Part shown: positions 1 to 5,077 of the stretch, piece by piece
Numbering within the stretch: the first letter of the stretch is position 1
Layout of the letters: every line of letters starts with the position of its first letter
Source of the DNA: Atribacterota bacterium
GTDB taxonomy: Bacteria > Atribacterota > Phoenicimicrobiia > Phoenicimicrobiales > Phoenicimicrobiaceae
Length of the DNA stretch: 5,863 nucleotides
Assembly: GCA_030668465.1 (NCBI GenBank)
Contig: DAOUTX010000075.1
Location: 1-5,863, forward strand
Direction of reading: 5' to 3'
Position numbers and translations under genes: made by a program
The notes under the pieces: generated by a model
What the model was told of the DNA's origin: nothing
Databases searched by the model: none
Seen by the model: only the letters and a program-made list of their open reading frames with translations

Positions 1-79
1 TTAGATATCTGCCCAAGTACTATCCACCGCATATTGGATACATTAAAACATTGGGATATGTAGAATAGGATCCTCATAA

Positions 80-352
80 TTAAAGATCCAACTTGGCTCA
101 AAAGTTATAGAATTAGGTATGGTCAAACTTCACCAAAATGCTTTTACCGAATCATTCTTTAAAACCCTAAAACAAGAGGAGGTATATCTATGGCAGCACG
201 AAACCTTTTCTGATGTAATTAAAAGGATTCCTTATTTTATAGAAAATGTGTATAATAAGAAGAGGTTGCATTCATCTTTAGGCTATCGGCCTCCAGAGGA
301 ATATGAGAGATTATTGGCAAAGAATAGCTCTCGGGAATACATGGTGTGTTAA
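80..352 (+). pseudogene. IS3-family transposase (OrfB) C-terminal remnant
   Basis: The frame is open from just after a stop at 77-79 to the TAA at 350-352; its first ATG is at 119. The peptide carries the end of the rve/DDE integrase core. NAFTESFFKTLK contains the third catalytic acidic residue (the E of ESFF), followed by EEVYLW, RIPYFIENVYN and KRLHSSLGYRPPEEYE, the standard C-terminal signature of IS3-family OrfB. A full OrfB has about 270-300 residues; only about 75 recognisable ones remain and both upstream catalytic aspartates are missing. The segment just before NAF is eroded. The usual MSxxGNPYDNA block is replaced by MVKLHQNA, about three residues short, and upstream the reading seems to shift frame. 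There is no ribosome binding site at the ATG. This is a non-functional fragment, not a small gene. Confidence 0.85.
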
Positions 353-360
353 CACTTAAA

Positions 361-385
361 GGTCTGGTCTGAGGGGGTCACTCCA
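361..385 (+). repeat. Right terminal inverted repeat of the IS3-family remnant
   Basis: Nine bases after the transposase stop lies a G-rich block, GAGGGGGTCACTCCA, ending in CA. Its complement begins TGGAGTGACCCCC, which resembles IS3-family ends (TG start, GACCCC core). A short tandem duplication, GGTCT GGTCT, sits at its inner edge. The left partner is outside the window or lost, so the repeat is identified by position and resemblance only. Confidence 0.6.
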
Positions 386-415
386 AAATCTTGGATTTCA
401 TTAGGCGTTTAGTAT

Positions 416-487
416 ATGGCTTTTTCTGTTGATGTAGGCATTCTTTATGAAGCTAGTAAAAATGTTATAAATAGATTAAAAAATTAA
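416..487 (+). other. Short orphan reading frame, possibly the tail of a gene cut by the insertion sequence
   Basis: A 23-codon frame (MAFSVDVGILYEASKNVINR and three more residues) runs from 416 to a TAA at 485-487. It has no Shine-Dalgarno site and is preceded by an in-frame stop at 410-412, 25 bases after the IS end. The peptide is not recognised. It could be chance, or the 3' end of a gene whose 5' part was removed when the insertion sequence arrived or decayed. It is listed because it fills much of the 353-542 gap, not because it is a likely functional gene. Confidence 0.2.
463..471 (+). promoter_or_regulatory. Possible extended -10 promoter for the MoaD-like gene
   Basis: TGTTATAAA matches an extended -10 element (TGn followed by TATAAA), about 70 bases upstream of the 543 start. 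No good -35 box is found at the expected distance; TTCTTT at 441-446 is weak and 19 bases away. An extended -10 can work without a -35, but in DNA this AT-rich such matches are common by chance. Confidence 0.3.
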
Positions 488-542
488 TTGATGGAATTTT
501 ATTTCACAAAAAGAGAAGAGTAAAATATTTTGAGGTGAATGA

Positions 543-818
543 ATGATTGTAAAAGTAAAAACATTTGCTAATCTGAAAGAAGTTTTTCGAGAAAAAGCAA
601 ACTTAAAGCTAAAAGAAGGAGCTGTTTTAAAAGATCTTCTATCTCCTGTTTATTTACCATCTAAGGCATTAGAGGTAATAATAGATGAATCAGGAAATAT
701 TAAACCTTCTATACTCATTTTGAAAAATGGAAGGAATATCAGGTTGTTGAGAGGTCTTCTCACAAGGCTGGAAGATGGTGATAAAGTGAGTATATTCCCT
801 CCAGTTTGCGGAGGATAA
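543..818 (+). CDS. MoaD/ThiS-family sulfur-carrier protein
   Basis: This 91-residue protein ends in PPVCGG, the exposed C-terminal Gly-Gly tail of the MoaD/ThiS ubiquitin-like sulfur carriers. In that family the tail is adenylated by a MoeB/ThiF-type enzyme, thiocarboxylated, and donates sulfur to make the dithiolene of molybdopterin or tungstopterin (MoaD) or the thiazole of thiamin (ThiS). The order fits a beta-grasp fold: an N-terminal strand (MIVKVKTFANLKEVF), a variable middle, then LEDGDKVSIFPPV before the tail. ILILKNGRNIRLLRGLLTRLEDGD matches the MoaD pattern of a strand with a 'N-G' turn before the 'L-x-D-G-D' turn. E. coli MoaD has 81 residues, so the length is normal. GAGGTG at 532-537 is a good ribosome binding site five bases before the ATG. 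MoaD-like genes often sit beside AOR-family genes, and one lies downstream here, so a role in tungstopterin supply is preferred over ThiS. It is too far from the next gene (283 bases) to be sure of cotranscription. Confidence 0.82.
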   Translation: MIVKVKTFANLKEVFREKANLKLKEGAVLKDLLSPVYLPSKALEVIIDESGNIKPSILILKNGRNIRLLRGLLTRLEDGDKVSIFPPVCGG

Positions 819-828
819 TTTATTCTTT
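798..828 (+). terminator. Weak hairpin at the 3' end of the MoaD-like gene
   Basis: CCTCC (798-802) pairs with GGAGG (810-814) around a seven-base loop, followed by a T-rich but interrupted tract (ATAATTTATTCTTT). It could be a poor intrinsic terminator overlapping the stop codon. The stem is made of the codons for the conserved PP...GG residues, so it may be only a by-product of coding, and the T tract begins with ATAA rather than Ts. Confidence 0.22.
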
Positions 829-966
829 GCAGATGGGGCAAAATGAAATATTAAGGATTAAAAGATACATAAAAAGCATAAGTCTATTAATAAGTTAGAG
901 AAAAATTTTAATTTTATTGGATTGTCTATAATTACATGCTAAATAAAGATAGCTTTAATTACTCAA

Positions 967-995
967 TTGAACTTGATAAATTTAGTATATATTTA
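967..995 (+). promoter_or_regulatory. Candidate promoter for the aminotransferase operon
   Basis: TTGAAC (967-972) resembles a -35 box. It is followed by TATATT at 988-993 (15-base spacer) or TATTTA at 990-995 (17-base spacer). The -35 box overlaps a CAATTG palindrome (964-969), which would suit repression by a protein bound there. The match is modest and the region is very AT-rich, so this is a suggestion only; TATAAT at 927-932 is the alternative. Confidence 0.28.
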
Positions 996-1052
996 CGGGA
1001 TTACATTAATTGTTGGAAAGTAAAAAATTAAAAAATCATTTTATGTAAATAA

Positions 1053-1082
1053 TTCAATTGAAATAAAAATACAATTGTATTT
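1053..1082. promoter_or_regulatory. Pair of CAATTG-centred palindromes, candidate operator
   Basis: TTCAATTGAA (1053-1062) is a perfect 10-base palindrome and AAATACAATTGTATTT (1067-1082) is a perfect 16-base palindrome. Their centres are 17 bases apart and both share the CAATTG core. A third core with flanks, TCAATTGA, lies at 963-970. They sit just upstream of the aminotransferase ribosome binding site (AAGGA, 1085-1089). Such spaced dyads are typical of sites for dimeric regulators. The larger one could also fold in mRNA as a short stem with an AATT loop beside the ribosome binding site. No regulator gene is in the window, so the binding protein is unknown. Confidence 0.42.
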
Positions 1083-1101
1083 AAAAGGAAACAAAGTTAG
1101 C

Positions 1102-2262
1102 ATGAAAAACTTTCTAAATATTAGATCTGCTGGAATGAAAAAAAATGCAATACGTGCCATGTGTGATAAAGCAAAAAAAATCCCTGGATCAATTAATTTA
1201 GGCATTGGTGAGCCCGATTTAAATACCCCGGTAGAAGTAATAGAAGCGGGATGTAAAGCTCTACATTCAGGTAAAACCCGCTATACTGCAAATGCAGGGA
1301 TAATTGAATTAAGAATAGAAATAGCTAAACATTTAAATAAGTATAATTTGTCTGCAAACCCTGAAAATGAAATTATTGTTACCATGGGTGGAATGGGCGC
1401 ATTAGCACTTTGTCTTTTGGTTACAATTACTCCTGGAGATGAAATTCTTTTACAGGATCCCCAGTGGCTTAATTATTTTTCTCAAATTAAATTTTGTGGC
1501 GGTATGCCAATTTTAGTACCTGTATATGAGGAAAATGAATTTAAAGTATCTTCAGAAAGTATTAAAAAAAGGATAACAAATAGGACCAAAATATTAATGT
1601 TAAATTCACCCAATAATCCGACTGGTACGGTGTTAGATTATAATGATTTGAAAGATATAGCAAAGTTAGCAAAAGAATATGATCTTTTAGTTGTATCAGA
1701 TGAGGTCTATAGCACCTTTGTATATGATGGAGTTAAACATCACTCTATTGCTTCTATCGATGGAATGCAAGAAAGAACGATAGTTATAAATAGCTTTTCA
1801 AAATCCTTCGCCATGACGGGATGGAGAATCGGATTTGCATCAGGAAATAAAAAAATAATTGAAAAGATGGCAATGTTGCAAGAAAACTTAGTGGCCTGTG
1901 TGAATGCATCATCACAATATGCAGCAATAAAGGCGCTAAGTATTTTTAATAAAACGGATAAAATGATAGAAGTATATAGGAAAAAAAGAAACCTTATTGT
2001 TGATGGGCTAAATAGTATAAGAGGGATAAGTTGTTATAAACCTAAAGGAAGCTTTTATGTATTTCCAAATGTAAAAAAAATTGGTAATAATTCTGAAACT
2101 GTTGCTAATGAACTTCTTGAAAAAGCAAATGTAGTTACTATACCAGGTTCTGCTTTTGGTCCCCATGGAGAAGGTTATTTAAGAATATCTTATGCAAATT
2201 CTGAAGAAAATCTTAGAGAGGCCGTTAAACGAATTAAAAAACATATAGAAAATTTAGCATAA
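1102..2262 (+). CDS. Class I/II PLP-dependent aminotransferase (aspartate aminotransferase-like, fold type I)
   Basis: The 386-residue product transfers an amino group between an amino acid and a 2-oxo acid using pyridoxal phosphate (PLP), in the cytoplasm. The family's residues are all present: LGIGEPD near residue 33, SPNNPTG with Asn172, SDEVY with Asp200 and Tyr203, the PLP-binding Lys234 in SFSKSFAMTGWRIG, and the substrate-carboxylate Arg361 in YLRISYANS. Length and spacing match the subgroup of thermophile-type aspartate aminotransferases and PatA-like enzymes; the actual amino acid used cannot be told from sequence. The start chosen is ATG 1102, with AAGGA at 1085-1089. The frame can be extended to a TTG at 1075, but that start has no ribosome binding site and lies inside a palindrome. 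The iron-sulfur flavoprotein gene begins 17 bases after the stop, so the two are almost certainly cotranscribed. In this context the enzyme may feed a 2-oxo acid into the pathway that ends at the AOR-family enzyme (inference). Confidence 0.9.
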   Translation: MKNFLNIRSAGMKKNAIRAMCDKAKKIPGSINLGIGEPDLNTPVEVIEAGCKALHSGKTRYTANAGIIELRIEIAKHLNKYNLSANPENEIIVTMGGMGALALCLLVTITPGDEILLQDPQWLNYFSQIKFCGGMPILVPVYEENEFKVSSESIKKRITNRTKILMLNSPNNPTGTVLDYNDLKDIAKLAKEYDLLVVSDEVYSTFVYDGVKHHSIASIDGMQERTIVINSFSKSFAMTGWRIGFASGNKKIIEKMAMLQENLVACVNASSQYAAIKALSIFNKTDKMIEVYRKKRNLIVDGLNSIRGISCYKPKGSFYVFPNVKKIGNNSETVANELLEKANVVTIPGSAFGPHGEGYLRISYANSEENLREAVKRIKKHIENLA

Positions 2263-2279
2263 TTAGGTGGGATGAAAAT

Positions 2280-3020
2280 ATGGAAATAAAAATACTAGGT
2301 ATCAGCGGAAGCCCTCGAAAAGGAAATAGTGAGTTTTTATTAACAAAAGGATTAGACTATGTTGCCAATCTAAATGATTTTGATGTTAAAATTGAAAAAT
2401 ATTTATTTAGAGGTAAAGAATTTAAACCTTGTATGGGGTGTGGTTATTGTGGTAAGAATGGAGGCAAATGCATTCATAATGACGATTTTGCCGGATTGAA
2501 AAGTAAATGGATGCAAGCTGATGTTATCATCTATTCAGTACCTGTATATCATATGAGTATGCCTGGGCAAGTTAAATGTTTCATTGATAGACTAGGAAAT
2601 AGTCTCTTTGGTACCTATAAAAATTTGTTTGATAGCGGTGAAGATACTTTACCTAGATTAATGAAGGTGATAGGAAGTATTACGCAAGGGATACATCTTT
2701 TTTCGGGACAGGAACATACTTTAACCGATTTGATAAACCACGCACTTTTAATGCAATCAATACCTGTTGTAGGAGACATGTGGGAATCATATATAGGAGC
2801 AGCAGGTTGGACGAATAATAAAATTAACAGAAATGCCATGGAGAAGGATTTTAAGAAAGGAAATTTTGACACTCGTGTTGCAGTAGAGGCTTCTGAAAAA
2901 TTAGTAAAAAGGGCCGTAGAAATGGCAGCTATAATTAAAAGCGGTTTAAAAAAACACAAAAAACAATTGATTAAAGATAGTCATTATATACCTGTGTTAA
3001 ATAAAATAAAAGATGATTAA
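2280..3020 (+). CDS. Iron-sulfur flavoprotein (NADPH-dependent FMN reductase-like fold)
   Basis: The 246-residue protein has a flavodoxin-like fold. It opens with strand KILGIS and the FMN phosphate loop GSPRKGNSE (residues 10-18). A compact cysteine cluster follows at Cys51, Cys54, Cys57 and Cys64 (CxxCxxCx6C), the arrangement that binds a [4Fe-4S] cluster in the iron-sulfur flavoproteins (Isf) first known from methanogens. Further on, ADVIIYSVPVYHMSMPGQVKCFIDR (residues 80-104) is the conserved second flavin-contact region of the family. Isf proteins pass electrons between ferredoxin and other acceptors as dimers with FMN. At 246 residues it is longer than a typical Isf of about 190, owing to a basic C-terminal half (residues 110-246) that I do not recognise. 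A ribosome binding site, AGGTGGG (2264-2270), precedes the ATG. Lying between the aminotransferase and AOR genes, it is a good candidate redox partner for the AOR enzyme (inference); a reductase of a pathway intermediate is the alternative. Confidence 0.86.
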   Translation: MEIKILGISGSPRKGNSEFLLTKGLDYVANLNDFDVKIEKYLFRGKEFKPCMGCGYCGKNGGKCIHNDDFAGLKSKWMQADVIIYSVPVYHMSMPGQVKCFIDRLGNSLFGTYKNLFDSGEDTLPRLMKVIGSITQGIHLFSGQEHTLTDLINHALLMQSIPVVGDMWESYIGAAGWTNNKINRNAMEKDFKKGNFDTRVAVEASEKLVKRAVEMAAIIKSGLKKHKKQLIKDSHYIPVLNKIKDD

Positions 3021-3040
3021 GCGTTAACTCAATGTGGCAA

Positions 3041-3077
3041 AATATTAATTACTTATATATTTAATTAGCTTAATATT
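3041..3077. repeat. AT-only inverted repeat between the flavoprotein and AOR genes
   Basis: AATATTAA (3041-3048) and TTAATATT (3070-3077) are perfect inverted copies around a 21-base spacer; TAATTA also occurs twice inside. The 101-base gap has no terminator. The repeat may be a regulator site or simply a product of low GC content; with only A-T pairs it would make a very weak RNA hairpin. Confidence 0.25.
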
Positions 3078-3105
3078 GTTGAATTAATTTGAAAGTTGAG
3101 GAGTA

Positions 3106-3112
3106 AGGGGGT
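3106..3112 (+). promoter_or_regulatory. Ribosome binding site of the AOR gene
   Basis: AGGGGGT lies nine bases before ATG 3122 and fixes that start. It differs from the usual AGGAGG by a G in place of A. A second purine block, GAGGAG (3098-3103), is 18 bases from the ATG, too far to serve it. Confidence 0.6.
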
Positions 3113-3121
3113 AAAAATAGT

Positions 3122-5029
3122 ATGAATTTTTTAGGTGAAGTATTGCATATTGATTTGAGCAAGAAAAAGACATGGGTTGAAGAAATAAAAAAAGAAATCT
3201 GGATGAAATTTTTTCCATCCAGAGGATTAAATGCAAAATTATTGTGGGATTTAACAGATGAAAATACCGATCCATTAGGAGAAGCAAATGTTTTAATATT
3301 TGGTACCGGTGGATTTACGGGTTCAAAAGCTCCTTCTTCAGGAAGAACGACGGTTACATTTAAAAGCCCTGCCACTAATATGTATTTCAAGTCGAATGTA
3401 GGTGGAGAATGGGGAGCAGAGTTTAAGTTTACAGGTTATGGTTATTTAGTATTTCACGGAAAGGCAGAAAAACCCGTTTATATTTACATTGAAGATGATG
3501 ATGTTTATTTTAAAGATGCATCAACAGTTTGGGGCAAAGATGTTAGAGGAGCTAACAGACTTATCCGAGACGAACTTGGTGATGACAGTATCGAACTAGC
3601 TACAATTGGACCTGCAGGAGAAAACTTGGTTCGTATATCGGCTATTATGTTTTCAACATATAGTGCTGCTGCCAGAGGTGGTGGTGGTGCAGTAATGGGT
3701 TCGAAAAATCTTAAGGCTATTGCGGTCAAAGGAACTAAGAAAACAGAACTCAATGAAAATAAAAAGTTCAACGAGCTTTCAGTAATTGCAAAGAAAGAAA
3801 TTATGAATGATTCAGGATTTAAAGGCCTTTCTAAATATGGGACATCAGGAAGTGTTTCTCCATTAAACGAAATTTATGCTTGGCCCACAAGAAATTTTCA
3901 GAAGGCGTATTTTGTAGATGCAGATAAAATTAGTGGCGAGTTATTGGTAGAAAGTGGGAGATTAAAAAAGAGGGTTGCCTGTTATTCATGCATGATTGGA
4001 TGTCACCGTTTTACAGAAACAAAAGGGGATAAATATCACGGTTTTGGTGGTGGTCCGGAATTAGAAACAATTAACGCTTTCGGTGCCGGTACCGAAGTTA
4101 GTGATATTGATGCGATTATTAAAGCAAATGAATTGTGCAACATTTATGGACTTGATACAATATCCACCGGAAATGTTATTCAGTGGGCCATGGAATCTTA
4201 TGAAAAAGGAGTTATTACAAAAGAAGATACTGATGGAATTGAACTAAAATTTGGGAATTCGGAAGCAATGATAAAAATGGTTGAGAAAATTGCCTACCGT
4301 GATGGTTTTGGTGATGTTCTAGCAGAAGGGGTAAAACGCGCTGCTGAAAAGGTTGGTAAGGACTCTCGGAAGTGGGCTGTGGAAGGCAAAGGGTTAGAAC
4401 AGTCCGGTGTCGATACCCGCGTAGCTAAAGGTTATGCCCTTGCTTTTGCAGTTAATCCGAGGGGAGCTGATCATCTGCATACAGAGACTTTTGCAGAACT
4501 TGGACTTAGTGAGGAAGGTAGGCAGTTAATTAAAAAAATAACTAAAAGTGATAAATTTATTGAACCTACCAGTACTGAGAAGAAGGCAGAAATTGTCCGT
4601 TGGCATGAAGATTGTTATGCAATAACCGATGCCCTTGGTTTCTGTGCATTTACTACGACAGCACTTTATGGTTTGACGCCTAAGATGATGGCTGAAATGT
4701 GGTCTGTAGCCATTGGTGAACAAGTTTCAGAAGAAGAACTTATGAAAGCTGGAAGAAGAATAGTTACCCTGGAAAAAGCTTATAATGTTCGCTGTGGGGC
4801 AACTAGAAGTGATGACAGATTGCCCTGGAGGATTATGAATGAAGATGCTGAAGACAGACTGGGTGAAGATTTTATGGCCAATACACAGAAAGAACTAGAT
4901 AAAATGCTTGATGAATATTATGGGCTTCATGGTTGGGATTTAAAGTCCAGCTGGCCAACCAGAAAAGTACTTGAAAAATTAGATTTGGATTTTGTAATTA
5001 AGGAATTGGAAAAAAGAAATAAATTATAA
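3122..5029 (+). CDS. Aldehyde:ferredoxin oxidoreductase (AOR)-family tungstopterin enzyme
   Basis: The complete 635-residue protein belongs to the AOR family, whose members use a bis-tungstopterin (rarely molybdenum) centre and a [4Fe-4S] cluster to oxidise aldehydes to acids with ferredoxin, in the anaerobic cytoplasm. The N-terminal AOR domain (about residues 1-205) carries RGLNAKLLWD near residue 34 and the hallmark AARGGGGAVMGSKNLKAI (residues 183-200). The C-terminal domains carry the cluster cysteines Cys287, Cys290 and Cys294 (CYSCMIGC) and Cys508. Pterin contacts include GPELE (311-315), NIYGLD (340-345) and DALGFC (503-508), equivalent to the two DxxGL(D/C) motifs of the Pyrococcus enzyme, with Asn for Asp in the first. 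Pyrococcus AOR has 605 residues, so this is full length. One oddity is FPSRG where most members have GGRG near the pterin. Substrate range cannot be read from sequence; the family also includes benzoyl-CoA reductase (BamB) and other non-aldehyde enzymes. The DUF917 gene follows after 48 bases. Confidence 0.93.
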   Translation: MNFLGEVLHIDLSKKKTWVEEIKKEIWMKFFPSRGLNAKLLWDLTDENTDPLGEANVLIFGTGGFTGSKAPSSGRTTVTFKSPATNMYFKSNVGGEWGAEFKFTGYGYLVFHGKAEKPVYIYIEDDDVYFKDASTVWGKDVRGANRLIRDELGDDSIELATIGPAGENLVRISAIMFSTYSAAARGGGGAVMGSKNLKAIAVKGTKKTELNENKKFNELSVIAKKEIMNDSGFKGLSKYGTSGSVSPLNEIYAWPTRNFQKAYFVDADKISGELLVESGRLKKRVACYSCMIGCHRFTETKGDKYHGFGGGPELETINAFGAGTEVSDIDAIIKANELCNIYGLDTISTGNVIQWAMESYEKGVITKEDTDGIELKFGNSEAMIKMVEKIAYRDGFGDVLAEGVKRAAEKVGKDSRKWAVEGKGLEQSGVDTRVAKGYALAFAVNPRGADHLHTETFAELGLSEEGRQLIKKITKSDKFIEPTSTEKKAEIVRWHEDCYAITDALGFCAFTTTALYGLTPKMMAEMWSVAIGEQVSEEELMKAGRRIVTLEKAYNVRCGATRSDDRLPWRIMNEDAEDRLGEDFMANTQKELDKMLDEYYGLHGWDLKSSWPTRKVLEKLDLDFVIKELEKRNKL

Positions 5030-5032
5030 ACT

Positions 5033-5050
5033 TTTAGAAAATTTAGAAAA
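5033..5050 (+). repeat. Tandem duplication of a 9-base unit in the AOR-DUF917 gap
   Basis: TTTAGAAAA occurs twice in a row between the AOR stop and the next ribosome binding site. It may be a replication-slippage product in AT-rich DNA. No function is evident, and there is no terminator in this 48-base gap, which supports cotranscription of the two flanking genes. Confidence 0.4.
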
Positions 5051-5077
5051 GGATAAATTACTGCAAGGAGTGAAAAT

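Larger units (their letters stand above)
1..385 (+). mobile_element. Decayed right end of an IS3-family insertion sequence
   Basis: This stretch holds the 3' part of an IS3-family transposase frame followed by a terminal inverted repeat ending at 385. The right boundary is supported by the CA end and the GGGGGTCA block, which on the other strand reads TGGAGTGACCCCC, the style of end seen in many IS3-family elements. The left end and most of the DDE catalytic domain are absent, so the element is truncated or internally deleted and cannot move by itself. Positions 1-79 are degenerate: one frame gives a helix-turn-helix-like peptide (PSTIHRIL) that soon hits a stop at 61-63, which may be a leftover of the transposase N-terminal region. 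That last reading is weak. No target-site duplication can be assessed because the left end is not here. Confidence 0.72.
819..1101. other. AT-rich intergenic region between the MoaD-like and aminotransferase genes
   Basis: These 283 bases hold no convincing gene. They contain three CAATTG-centred palindromes (964-969, 1053-1062, 1067-1082), promoter-like boxes, and the ribosome binding site of the aminotransferase. An isolated TATAAT lies at 927-932 without a recognisable -35. A 31-codon frame (936-1031) has no ribosome binding site and looks like chance. No tRNA, riboswitch or CRISPR structure was recognised. Confidence 0.6.

Noticed and set aside
119..352. A functional small gene of 77 codons
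   Set aside because: The peptide is plainly the tail of an IS3 transposase, with no ribosome binding site and no complete catalytic triad.
826..842. TTTGC...GCAAA hairpin as a terminator after the MoaD-like gene
   Set aside because: The stem is only five weak pairs and no T run follows it on the + strand.
936..1031. 31-codon frame in the gap before the aminotransferase
   Set aside because: There is no Shine-Dalgarno site and no recognisable motif, and such frames are expected by chance; it could be a leader peptide but nothing supports that.
1075..1101. Upstream TTG start adding nine residues to the aminotransferase
   Set aside because: No ribosome binding site precedes it, it falls inside a 16-base palindrome, and ATG 1102 has AAGGA upstream and matches the family's N-terminus.
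2615..2959. 114-codon frame on the minus strand
   Set aside because: It is fully inside the flavoprotein gene on the other strand and has no family resemblance.
5030..5077. Terminator between the AOR and DUF917 genes
   Set aside because: The gap holds only a tandem 9-base repeat and a ribosome binding site; no GC-rich stem with a T tract is present.
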